Shown here: piece by piece, positions 42,215-50,177 of the stretch
Layout of the letters: each line of letters starts with the position of its first letter
How positions within the stretch are numbered: the stretch's first letter is position 1
From: JANJUB01 sp031386985
GTDB lineage: Bacteria; Armatimonadota; Fimbriimonadia; Fimbriimonadales; Fimbriimonadaceae
Assembly: GCA_031386985.1 (NCBI GenBank)
Contig: JANNCV010000014.1
Span: 80,774-144,773 of the forward strand
Direction of reading: 5' to 3'
Length of the DNA: 64,000 bases
Notes under the pieces: generated by a model
Database searches by the model: none
What the model saw: the letters and a program-made list of their open reading frames with translations, nothing else
Told to the model about the DNA's origin: nothing
Position numbers and translations under genes: made by a program

Positions 42215-42769
42215 CTAGTCAGCCAGCACCCTCCCGTATCCATCAAGCTTAACACTGCCGGTGAGCATCAATATCCCGTCAATAATTGCCCACAACCAAA
42301 AGACTCCGCAGGTCATTGGAGTCAAAATGAACTGCAACACTCCCGTCGCCGCAAAACCCAAATACATCCGGCCAACGCCCGGAATGATGATATTCAATAT
42401 TCCAGCCAGAACCCGACTTTTGTCGCTCTTTATTTGTGCCAACCCTGAATGGGTGTATGGATTTACCGCGTAGCTCGAACCATAGGGCTGATAGGCGGGA
42501 GCAGCATAGCTGGGAGCTTGTGCGGTCGCGGTAGGAGGCAACATGGGCGCCCCCGGCGATGGCGGCGGCGGCGGCGCCATCATCGGGTCTATGGAACGAA
42601 AGGCGACGGCCAATTCGTTCACATGATCGGCCGGTATCCATTGGGGCATTCCGGATTTCCAGACGTAGGTCTCGCGCATGATAACTCCACCCTCAATAAG
42701 CTCATCGAGTTGGTCCTTTGTTAGCGGGCCCAGTTGCCCATAATGCCCGATGTAATACCAATCTGCCAC
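42215..42769 (-). CDS. GYF_2 and TM2 domain membrane protein
   Basis: 184 residues. N-terminal GYF_2 domain (WYYIGHYGQLGPLTKDQLDE ... ETYVWKSGMPQWIPA), a Pro/Ala-rich linker (about 70-115) and a C-terminal TM2 hairpin of two helices (LAGILNIIIPGVGRMYLGF, then GVFWLWAIIDGILMLTG). The Pro-rich linker may itself bind GYF domains. GTG 42769, preceded by AAGGGA, gives the usual start at the first Trp; the open frame to 42820 adds 17 residues without support. Confidence 0.8.
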   Translation of the reverse strand: MADWYYIGHYGQLGPLTKDQLDELIEGGVIMRETYVWKSGMPQWIPADHVNELAVAFRSIDPMMAPPPPPSPGAPMLPPTATAQAPSYAAPAYQPYGSSYAVNPYTHSGLAQIKSDKSRVLAGILNIIIPGVGRMYLGFAATGVLQFILTPMTCGVFWLWAIIDGILMLTGSVKLDGYGRVLAD

Positions 42770-42838
42770 GGTTCCCTTGATTGTAACTTGAATTGATGCC
42801 CTTATGGCGGCGGGGGGCACAAAAGCCTATCAATACGC

Positions 42839-43798
42839 TTACACAGTGCGCAATCGCTCCGCCGTTTCTTCAGGCAGCGTATCGTTGATCCAAGCTCCGG
42901 CTCCAGACTCGCTACCGGCAAGATACTTCAGTTTCTCGGCCGTGCGGTAGGGCGGGTAGAACTCAACGTGAAGCCAGTTGAACTCAAAACCGGGGGTTGC
43001 GGGCTCTTGGTGCATCGCCATAATGTAAGGGAGCGAAAAACCAAAGAGGCGGTCGTATTTCTGGGTAACAAGCTGGAGCATTCGGGCGAAGTCGTCTTGC
43101 TCCTTTCCGGATAACTCCGCGATAGAGCGCCGTTGCTCCTGCGGAACGACCCACACTTCGTAGGGATACCGCGCAAAAATTGGAACAACCGCTAGGAATG
43201 AGTCATTTTCGGCAATGATTCGGGGACCGCTACGCTCTTCGCGTATCCAATCTTCGAACAGAGTCCTCCCCGTTTGCTCGAAGTGTTCCCGTTCGGCCTG
43301 CAACTCCGTTTGTAACGTAGCGGGGATGAAGGGGTAGCCATAGATCTGCCCATGCGGGTGGCTCAACGTTACTCCGATTTCTTTGCCCTTGTTTTCGAAA
43401 ATGAATACGTATTCGATTTCCTCACGAGCCGCAAGTTCCAGGTATCTCTCTCGCCAAACACGAACGAGTTTTCGGATTTGATCGGCGGGAAGGGTGGCGA
43501 AGGTTGCGTTGTGGTCGCTCGAATAGCAGACAACTTCGCAAGCTCCTCCAGCGCGCCTTACCGGCACAAGAACTGAGCTTTCTAACGCAGGTTCCGGGGC
43601 GAGCGGGCTCAGGGAAGGGAACTTGTTTTCAAAAACGGCGATGTCGTACTCAGCGACGGGCACCTCGGTGGGAAAGCCGCCGGCTTTCGTCGGGCAGAGC
43701 GGGCAGTAATCGGCAGGAGGATGGAAGGTGCGATCTTGCCGATGTGTCGCGGTAATGACCCAGGTTTTCAGGAACGGGTGATAGCGCAACTCAGACAC
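42839..43798 (-). CDS. galT: Galactose-1-phosphate uridylyltransferase
   Basis: 319-residue HIT-superfamily GalT, exchanging UDP between glucose and galactose phosphates in the Leloir pathway. Active site LSHPHGQIYGYP (H147, H149) and the zinc pair CPLC (C32, C35) are intact; EVWVVPQEQRRSIAELS and NWLHVEFYPPYRTAEKLKYL lie in the second half. Start is GTG 43798, with TACACT 6 bases upstream. No galK or galE is nearby. Confidence 0.92.
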   Translation of the reverse strand: MSELRYHPFLKTWVITATHRQDRTFHPPADYCPLCPTKAGGFPTEVPVAEYDIAVFENKFPSLSPLAPEPALESSVLVPVRRAGGACEVVCYSSDHNATFATLPADQIRKLVRVWRERYLELAAREEIEYVFIFENKGKEIGVTLSHPHGQIYGYPFIPATLQTELQAEREHFEQTGRTLFEDWIREERSGPRIIAENDSFLAVVPIFARYPYEVWVVPQEQRRSIAELSGKEQDDFARMLQLVTQKYDRLFGFSLPYIMAMHQEPATPGFEFNWLHVEFYPPYRTAEKLKYLAGSESGAGAWINDTLPEETAERLRTV

Positions 43799-43804
43799 TC
43801 TCCA

Positions 43805-43810
43805 AGTGTA
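43805..43810 (-). promoter_or_regulatory. TACACT box 6 bases before galT GTG
   Basis: TACACT on the minus strand ends 6 bases from the galT start codon in a 31-base divergent gap that also carries TAATCT (43821-43826) just before the opposite aldolase gene. Both genes seem to start with almost no leader. Confidence 0.4.
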
Positions 43811-43829
43811 TTCGATGCAATAATCTCAT

Positions 43830-44459
43830 GTGCAGTTAGGGGAACTCCGACGCTTAGAAATGCTCGAGTGCGGCAAGTTGCTCTGGCAACGCAATCTGAT
43901 TGGCGCTTGCGAAGGGAACTTGAGCTGCCGATTGGATGAAAACCGCCTACTCTGCACCCGAAGCGGAGTTTCAAAAGGACACTTAACCCTTGACGATTTG
44001 GTTGAGATTCACCTAGACGGCAAGCAGATTGACCCAAATTCGCACAAGCCGAGCAGCGAAATTCGGGTTCACCTGGCGATTTATCGCGAGTGTCCACACG
44101 TCGGGGCCGTGGTTCATGCTCACCCGATTTTCGCAACCGCCTTCGCCCTCTCGGGGGTTCGTATTCCGACCGAAAACATGCCAGAGGCGTTGGTGGAACT
44201 TGGGCCCGTAGCCCTGGTTCCGTTCGGGATGCCGGGAACCGACGATCTTCCAGATGCGATGAAACCCTTCATTCCGGGCCACCGCTCCTTCTTACTCGCC
44301 AACCACGGCGCGGTCACCACGGGTAGGAGTTTGCTTGAGGCAAGCCATCGAATGGAAACCTTCGAGCGCGTCGCTCAGATCGTGTTTTTAAGTAAAGGCT
44401 TAGGCGGCCCGGCGTTACTTCCGGCGGGAGTTTTCGACCGACTCAAGGGGCCAGTTTGA
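43830..44459 (+). CDS. Class II aldolase/adducin family protein
   Basis: 209-residue zinc-dependent class II aldolase (fuculose-phosphate aldolase-like). Seen: IGACEGNLSCRL (phosphate loop), GAVVHAHPIFATAFAL with two zinc His residues, and LLANHGAVTTGRSLLEA with a third. Such enzymes split sugar phosphates into glycolaldehyde phosphate-type products, or act as dehydratases like MtnB. Start is GTG 43830; the ATG of residue 11 (43860) is possible. Overlaps MATE by 4 bases. Confidence 0.87.
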   Translation: MQLGELRRLEMLECGKLLWQRNLIGACEGNLSCRLDENRLLCTRSGVSKGHLTLDDLVEIHLDGKQIDPNSHKPSSEIRVHLAIYRECPHVGAVVHAHPIFATAFALSGVRIPTENMPEALVELGPVALVPFGMPGTDDLPDAMKPFIPGHRSFLLANHGAVTTGRSLLEASHRMETFERVAQIVFLSKGLGGPALLPAGVFDRLKGPV

Positions 44460-45907
44460 GCGATCATCCCATCGAACCGCCCGTGATTGGAGATGCGCCC
44501 GGACTTCACTTGGAAGATCGGGAGAGCGCGGTGAAGGTCGTTTGGGCACTAGCGTGGCCGGCGGTTGCATTGAATTCGATGCAGGTCATCAATACCCTGT
44601 TGGATTCATTCTTTGTGGGGCACCTCGCTACGCCTTCGGTTACGGCTTACGGGGGAATGACGCCTGTTCTGTTTCTGATGTTCTCGCTGGCAATGACCTG
44701 CGGAACCGCTGCAACCGCGCTCGTTAGCCGTGCGTTCGGGGCGAAAAATGTAGAGGAATGGAAAACCGCATCAAGACAATGTAGCGCGTTTGCCTTCATG
44801 TTCGGGTGCCTGTTTGCCGTGCTTTGTTGGATGTTTGCGGAGCCTGCCGCTCGGCTTATGTTGCCGGAAAATAGCGAGGAAGCCGTTGGATTAATGGCTC
44901 AGTTTTTCCGGACCTACGCCCTAGGTTTACCCGCGATTTACCTGGTTCAAGCTTTGGCTGGCTCGCTTAGGGGAACGGGGGATACAAAGAGCCCGATGGT
45001 CATCAGTGGCATCACCATTTGCTTGCACATCTTGTTTAATCTCTTTCTGATTCGAGATACCCTAACCATCGGCGGGGTTGTGTTTAGGACGGCAGGTTTG
45101 GGCTTACAAGGTGCGGGAATCGCCCTCACAACCTCAGCCTGCATCTCAGCTCTGATCTACGGGTTCTACGCATCAAGAACCGCTATCGGCAACCAAAATC
45201 CCTTTTTGATTCCGAAGATCGCGTGGGCGAAGCGCATCGTTAACGTCGCTATACCGGCGGCGTTCATGAACGTGCTGAGGGTGGGTTCGCTTGGAGCATT
45301 CCAGTTCGCTCTGAAGTACGTTCCCGATGGCGGGCACGCGATTGCCGCCCTGCGACCGGCTTTTGCCATCGAATCCATCATGTTTATGCCCTCCTTTGGG
45401 CTTTCGATGGCGGCAGCGGCGCTTGTTGGCCAGAGCCTCGGGATGCAAAAGCCAGAGCGAGCGGAGCGACTTGGATGGGCGGCAGCGCATATGGGCGCCC
45501 TGATAACGCTTGTTCTTTGCATTCCGGTTGCGATCTTCGCGCCTTTTATCTCGGAAACTCAGCTTGGGCCGGATAAGCCGGAGATCGTTGCCCAATCGGT
45601 TTCTCTGCTGCGAACTCTCTGTACTACGGAGGTCTTCTTTGCTTATGCCATGGTGATGATTGGGGCGATGCAAGGGGCAGGAGATACCCGGCGTCCGTTA
45701 TGGGTGACCATCGTCAATCTTTGGTTACTTCGTGTGCCACTTGCCTATGTGCTCGCGCTTCAAGCGGGATCGCTAGCTTGGCTTCCATTTGGTCTCGGAA
45801 TGGGGGCGATTGGCGCTTGGATCGCGATGGCAGTTTCGCAAGCCACCCAGGGAATCATGTCTATGGCTCTGTTCAAAGCAGGAGCCTGGAAGACTACGCG
45901 AGTTTAG
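44456..45907 (+). CDS. MATE family efflux transporter
   Basis: 483-residue, 12-helix MATE (MatE twice) exporter of cationic drugs or metabolites driven by H+ or Na+. Internal repeat symmetry: AWPAVALNSMQVINTLLDSF in the first half corresponds to IPAAFMNVLRVGSLGAFQFA in the second; ALAGSLRGTGDTKSPM and GAMQGAGDTRRPL are the paired loop motifs. The TTG start overlaps the aldolase stop (TTGA), so translation is coupled. Confidence 0.92.
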   Translation: MSDHPIEPPVIGDAPGLHLEDRESAVKVVWALAWPAVALNSMQVINTLLDSFFVGHLATPSVTAYGGMTPVLFLMFSLAMTCGTAATALVSRAFGAKNVEEWKTASRQCSAFAFMFGCLFAVLCWMFAEPAARLMLPENSEEAVGLMAQFFRTYALGLPAIYLVQALAGSLRGTGDTKSPMVISGITICLHILFNLFLIRDTLTIGGVVFRTAGLGLQGAGIALTTSACISALIYGFYASRTAIGNQNPFLIPKIAWAKRIVNVAIPAAFMNVLRVGSLGAFQFALKYVPDGGHAIAALRPAFAIESIMFMPSFGLSMAAAALVGQSLGMQKPERAERLGWAAAHMGALITLVLCIPVAIFAPFISETQLGPDKPEIVAQSVSLLRTLCTTEVFFAYAMVMIGAMQGAGDTRRPLWVTIVNLWLLRVPLAYVLALQAGSLAWLPFGLGMGAIGAWIAMAVSQATQGIMSMALFKAGAWKTTRV

Positions 45908-46071
45908 AAAATTCACAGTTGAAACCTACGGAAACTGCTCTTTTCTCCCAAGAATATTACAGAGCGTTAAACGCATCTTAGCCTGAATCCTAGCAAGACT
46001 ACGGTTTCAGAGACGATGCTTGAGCGGAAAAACTGAGTCAGGCTGTTTTTAGCTTAGGAATATTAATTGGT

Positions 46072-46413
46072 ATGAGAAAGAACAATCAGAGACGTGCATT
46101 TACCCTTGTCGAAATCATGATCGTCGTATTGATCATTGGGATTTTGCTCGCAATTGCCGTTCCGAATTTTGTAAAGGCGCGAGAGAGTGCCCGCGTCAAG
46201 ACGTGCATCGCGCAACTTCGGCGCATAGAAGCTTCCAAAGAGCAATGGGCCATGGAAAACAAGAAATCTGGAACAGATACGCCGGTTCAAGCGGACCTTG
46301 CGACGGATTACATGAAAGGCTGGACAGAGTGCCCAGCCGGTGGAACCTACACGATTAACAACGTTGCCACCGCTCCCACCTGTTCGGTGGGCGGAACTCA
46401 CGTAATCCCGTGA
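46072..46413 (+). CDS. Type IV pilin/pseudopilin-like prepilin
   Basis: 113 residues with a class III signal: a short basic leader (MRKNNQRRA), cleavage expected before FTLVEIMIVV, and a hydrophobic helix IGILLAIAVPNFVKA. The -1 residue is Ala rather than the usual Gly, which prepilin peptidases tolerate. The C-terminal domain is small, with three cysteines (KTCIAQ, TECPAGG, PTCSVGG). Possibly part of a type IV pilus or type II secretion apparatus encoded elsewhere; no pilus assembly genes are nearby. Confidence 0.87.
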   Translation: MRKNNQRRAFTLVEIMIVVLIIGILLAIAVPNFVKARESARVKTCIAQLRRIEASKEQWAMENKKSGTDTPVQADLATDYMKGWTECPAGGTYTINNVATAPTCSVGGTHVIP

Positions 46414-46438
46414 CGGATTCCTTGTTTAGCAACAAAAT

Positions 46439-46472
46439 AATAAGAGATGTGAGCTTGCTCGGATCTCTTATT
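46439..46472. terminator. Hairpin terminator after pilin gene
   Basis: AATAAGAGAT (46439-46448) pairs perfectly with ATCTCTTATT (46463-46472) around a 14-base loop, followed by TCTTTT on the plus strand. It overlaps the stop of the facing sugar dehydrogenase gene. Confidence 0.75.
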
Positions 46473-47907
46473 TCTTTTGCACCAGACGAATGACGTTGTC
46501 GGGGTCGTTTAGGGCGACGTAAATCGCGCCATCGGGGCCAACCGAGACTTCGCGAACTCGGCCTAGGTCGCGAATCAGCACTTCGCTCTCAACAAACTTG
46601 CCATTTTTCACTCGAATCCGGTCCACATTCTTGCCGGAAAGCCCGCCTGCTACCAGATCGCCTTTCCATTTGGGGAACATCTTTCCGGTCAATACATCAA
46701 GCCCGCAAGCTCCGATTGAAGGCAACCAACGATAAACTGGCAGGGTCAGCTTTTGGTCCGCCGTTGGCCACGGCACCCACCCCGCCGAGTCGTTATAGTT
46801 GATGCTGTGAGCGATCAGGGGCCAACCGTAGTTCGAGCCTTTCTGGATGAGATTAACTTCATCTCCGCCACGGGGTCCGTGCTCGGTGTCCCAAAGGTTG
46901 CCGTTCAAATCAAATGTAAGCCCTTGTGGATTGCGATGCCCATACGACCAAACCGCCTCAATCCCGCCTTTGCCGACGAAGGGGTTGTCCTTTGGAATCG
47001 AGCCGTCTTCGTTTACTCGGTAGATTTTTCCGTTGGGTTTGTTTAGTTCTTGGGCGAGATTGCCATTTCCCCGCTCGCCGATCGAGAAGAAAACGTGACC
47101 CTTGCCATCAAACACGATCCGATTACCAAAGTGGACGCTCGACCTGTTATAGGTGGATTGATCGTTTGCAAAGATCGTTTGGGTTGAGGTCCAGTTCGTT
47201 CCGCTGAGTTTGCCGCGAACGATCTTGGTCATACCGCCGTTGCCGCTCTTTGCGGGATCGGTAAATCCAAGGTAAATCCAGCCATTTGTCGGATGAACAG
47301 CAACATCCATCAGGCCACCCTGCCCAATTTCAACGCTTGCGGGTAGCCCTTCCACCCATGTGAGGTTTCCCTTATCATAAATCGCCATCGTTCCGGGGCG
47401 ATTTGTGATAAGCATGCGACCATCCTTGAGCCAATCTATGGCCCATGGAACCTTTAAGCCCTTGCCTTCGATGATCGTCTCAACGGTGTAATCATGTTCG
47501 CTTCCGTCATACACACCATCAGTGACTTTGGGTGCCATTTCCGCTCGCAAACCATCTCGCTGGAGCTCTCGAATATGAACGACTTGACCCCAAACTTCAG
47601 CGTCAGTGAGGGTTTTTCCGAAGGCTTCCATTCCCGCGTCAGCGACACCAACTTTTATTGCATCGAAATACTTGCGGTCGAGATCCTGATGGTATTTCGC
47701 TTTACTTAACAGGGATTGAGTCCCGGCTCCACCGCCTTGACCCTTGTCGCCATGACACTTAGAGCAATACTGCTCATACACCTTCGAAACGTTGGAGGTC
47801 TGGAGCCGAGCTGGGTTTGAATCGGCAGCTTCCGACGCCGAGTTCATAACCGTCGAGCACGCAACAAGCACCAATCCACCCAAGCCTAAAGGAAGCAACT
47901 TTACCAC
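46468..47907 (-). CDS. Lipoprotein: cytochrome c plus PQQ-type sugar dehydrogenase
   Basis: 479 residues. Lipoprotein signal VKLLPLGLGGLVLVACS with lipobox LVAC, then a class I cytochrome c domain (residues about 45-120) with heme site CSKCHG, then a glucose/sorbosone dehydrogenase six-blade propeller (PWAIDWLKDGRMLITNRPGT, GQGGLMDVAVHP, AVWSYGHRNPQGLTFD, LWDTEHGPRGGDEVNLI). Probably oxidises a sugar in the periplasm and passes electrons through its own heme. I use GTG 47907; the earlier ATG at 47973 overlaps the divergent gene's start. Confidence 0.88.
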   Translation of the reverse strand: MVKLLPLGLGGLVLVACSTVMNSASEAADSNPARLQTSNVSKVYEQYCSKCHGDKGQGGGAGTQSLLSKAKYHQDLDRKYFDAIKVGVADAGMEAFGKTLTDAEVWGQVVHIRELQRDGLRAEMAPKVTDGVYDGSEHDYTVETIIEGKGLKVPWAIDWLKDGRMLITNRPGTMAIYDKGNLTWVEGLPASVEIGQGGLMDVAVHPTNGWIYLGFTDPAKSGNGGMTKIVRGKLSGTNWTSTQTIFANDQSTYNRSSVHFGNRIVFDGKGHVFFSIGERGNGNLAQELNKPNGKIYRVNEDGSIPKDNPFVGKGGIEAVWSYGHRNPQGLTFDLNGNLWDTEHGPRGGDEVNLIQKGSNYGWPLIAHSINYNDSAGWVPWPTADQKLTLPVYRWLPSIGACGLDVLTGKMFPKWKGDLVAGGLSGKNVDRIRVKNGKFVESEVLIRDLGRVREVSVGPDGAIYVALNDPDNVIRLVQKK

Positions 47908-47936
47908 CCTCAAACTGTACCTGGAATGGACGCTGA

Positions 47937-47966
47937 TTGAACCTTTAGCGAGCAATTGCGTATGAT
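47937..47966 (+). promoter_or_regulatory. Promoter of DUF1800 gene
   Basis: TTGAAC (47937-47942), 18-base spacer, TATGAT (47961-47966), then only 5 bases to the ATG at 47972. A near-consensus promoter this close implies a leaderless transcript. Confidence 0.6.
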
Positions 47967-47971
47967 CTAAC

Positions 47972-49456
47972 ATGAGTCTGCAAACGGATCGCGAAAGGGT
48001 CGCCCATCTTCTCCGGCGATTTGGCCTGGGATGTAGTGAGGCCGAACTGGACTACTACGCCAAAGATGGCGTAAAGGGCGCGATTGACCGTTTGCTGGGC
48101 TTTGCCGAAGTTCCAGTAATCGGAGATTGGGACCCGGCCGTATTTGCCAACAAGCAGGGTGTCGTGAACATCCGGGTCGCGCAAGGGCTGTGGTATGCAC
48201 GGGTTTTGGCAACGGCCAGACCGTTAGAAGAAAAAATGACAATCTTCTGGCACAACCACTTTGCCACGAGTGCTGAAAAAGTTGATAGCTCACCCGCGAT
48301 GATGAATCAGATTTCTACTTTGCGATCGAACTGTCTCGGCAAGTTTGGCCCCCTGCTTGAGGCCGTCAGCAAAGACCCGGCTATGATTTTCTGGCTTGAT
48401 AACAACGAAAATATTGCCGGTAAACCTAACGAAAACTTCGCGCGTGAAGTAATGGAGCTCTTCACGTTAGGAGTTGGCTATTACACCGAAAAAGACGTTC
48501 AAGAAGCGGCGCGTGCCTTTACGGGGTGGACGTTTGGCCTCAATCAGCGCTTTGTGCGAAAAGTTGGAACCGCGCCCCGAAGAGACCGTTTTGTGTTCGA
48601 TTCGAAGAACCATGACGGGGGCGAAAAAACCATCTTTGGGAAGACCGCGAATTTTGGGGGTGAGGATGTTTTGGTAGCGTTACTCAAGCATCCCCAGACA
48701 GCCCTCGCAATCACCAAAAAGTTTTTAGAATGGTTTGCTACGCCCGAACCGGATAAAGCGTGGGTTGAACGCCTCGCGAAAAAATTCTCCGAGAATGATC
48801 TTGACATCAAAACGCTTGTCCGGGCGATCATGGAGAGTGAGGAGTTCTATAGCGAGCCGAGCGAAACAAAATTAATTAAGGGGCCCATGGATTTCTGCAT
48901 TACGACCGCTCGGCAGCTGGGAATTGGCGCCCGAATCAGTGCCGGCGTGGATGATGCCATTGCAAATCCGCAAATTAATCCCGATAATGGCTTGAATCAG
49001 AAGGCTTTACGGGCGATCACGCCTGCCTTTGCGTGCCACCAGTCTACTGATGCGATGGGCATGGAGCTCTTCTATCCGCCCGATGTTTCGGGCTGGAAAG
49101 CTGGAGCTAGCTGGATAACCACGAGCACAATGGTTGAGCGCATTAAGTGGGCGGATCGGCTATACATACCTGCACTGGGCGCCGCTCGCCCCCAGCCTGG
49201 TGCTGGCCCTGGAAATCGAAACCCCTCGCTTGGATATGATGCTTTTCAAATCATCGGTGGAATTTCTGATCCAAAGGAAGTAGTCGCAAAGCTTGTAGGG
49301 GTATTCGATGCTCGGGTCGGCCCCGGAACCATGAAGATAATGACGGAGGGGGCCGCCTCGGAGATGAGCGGCGTGATGACTCGGGTTCAGGCAAATGCCG
49401 TTGCGAGAATCGCTAGCCGGCTTCTGTTTGCTTCACCGGACTTTCAATTCATGTGA
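47972..49456 (+). CDS. DUF1800 protein
   Basis: 494-residue DUF1800 protein: AHLLRRFGLGCSEAELDYYA at the N-terminus, MTIFWHNHFATSAEKVDSSP, NENFAREVMELFTLGVGYYT and EAARAFTGWTFGLN in the middle, PPDVSGWKAGASWITTSTMV near the end. These proteins are common in planctomycetes, acidobacteria and relatives, usually next to a DUF1501 gene and thought to act on sulfated polymers or as secreted helpers. No DUF1501 partner follows here: the next gene is a PilZ protein on the other strand. Confidence 0.92.
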   Translation: MSLQTDRERVAHLLRRFGLGCSEAELDYYAKDGVKGAIDRLLGFAEVPVIGDWDPAVFANKQGVVNIRVAQGLWYARVLATARPLEEKMTIFWHNHFATSAEKVDSSPAMMNQISTLRSNCLGKFGPLLEAVSKDPAMIFWLDNNENIAGKPNENFAREVMELFTLGVGYYTEKDVQEAARAFTGWTFGLNQRFVRKVGTAPRRDRFVFDSKNHDGGEKTIFGKTANFGGEDVLVALLKHPQTALAITKKFLEWFATPEPDKAWVERLAKKFSENDLDIKTLVRAIMESEEFYSEPSETKLIKGPMDFCITTARQLGIGARISAGVDDAIANPQINPDNGLNQKALRAITPAFACHQSTDAMGMELFYPPDVSGWKAGASWITTSTMVERIKWADRLYIPALGAARPQPGAGPGNRNPSLGYDAFQIIGGISDPKEVVAKLVGVFDARVGPGTMKIMTEGAASEMSGVMTRVQANAVARIASRLLFASPDFQFM

Positions 49457-49459
49457 GCA

Positions 49460-50095
49460 TCAAAACGCTCGTTTGAAGTTCTGGGCCCAACGCAGCCCGT
49501 CAATGCGCGACATTTCGCGAATAGCAAATCCGTGCCTGAAACTGGCGGGCGAAGCGGCTGCCCGAACGTTAACTACCTCAGCGCTCAAGATAATCTCGCC
49601 CACAATAGAGCTAATCTGAAAGTTAGCAATCGCACCCTTTGTGAGTTCCACGGGCAAGACTATTCCCAATCCATTCTTGCTAATATCTGCAATCTCTAGT
49701 GGATTTGGATCAATGAGAACATCATCAACCTTGATGAGGGCGAACATGCCCTGATTTGACATGCGCGCACATTCGTCGCCATTTATGATTGAAATGTGAC
49801 ACTGCATGGCAAACATGCACAGCGATACCGAAGAGTGGTCTCCCAGAACTAGGGTGCCACTTAGGCGAGTCGTCAGCTTCCCGGGAAACTTCAAATTCTG
49901 CCCAAAACCGAAGACCTGAAACACAAATTCGTCGCCCTCCGTGAGAACGGCGTCACCTCCAACCCGCAGAGTTATCTCGCGGTCATCCAGCGATTCCACC
50001 CACCCATGAAAAATGCGGGCGTCCTTTAGCCGCTGAAATGTACAACGCGTGTTTAAGAATGTTGAAGGTGAAAACCCGCTTTGAATTGAACTCAT
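49460..50095 (-). CDS. PilZ domain protein
   Basis: 211 residues. An N-terminal YcgR-like beta domain (residues about 20-100) precedes a C-terminal PilZ domain with IADISKNGLGIVLP (D/N-x-S-x-x-G) and FRHGFAIREM. The RxxxR motif expected just before the PilZ strand is not clear, so c-di-GMP binding is uncertain. ATG 50095 with AAGGA ahead of it is preferred over the frame start at 50125. Four bases from the facing DUF1800 stop. Confidence 0.7.
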   Translation of the reverse strand: MSSIQSGFSPSTFLNTRCTFQRLKDARIFHGWVESLDDREITLRVGGDAVLTEGDEFVFQVFGFGQNLKFPGKLTTRLSGTLVLGDHSSVSLCMFAMQCHISIINGDECARMSNQGMFALIKVDDVLIDPNPLEIADISKNGLGIVLPVELTKGAIANFQISSIVGEIILSAEVVNVRAAASPASFRHGFAIREMSRIDGLRWAQNFKRAF

Positions 50096-50143
50096 TCTGT
50101 TCCTTCTATAGCTGTAATATGCCACTCCCCGTTAGATTCTCGG

Positions 50144-50170
50144 TTGAGTCGTGTCCAATTTGCATATAAT
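50144..50170 (+). promoter_or_regulatory. Promoter of leuC with consensus TATAAT
   Basis: TTGAGT (50144-50149), 15-base spacer, perfect TATAAT (50165-50170), then 7 bases to the GTG start of leuC. The spacer is short, so the -35 call is weak, but the -10 is unambiguous and predicts a leaderless or near-leaderless mRNA. Confidence 0.5.
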
Positions 50171-50177
50171 TTAAGGC

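Noticed and set aside
46038..46060. Possible sigma-54 site (GG-GC) upstream of the pilin gene
   Set aside because: The spacing between GG and GC is 9 bases and not 10, and no TGGCAC-like context is present.
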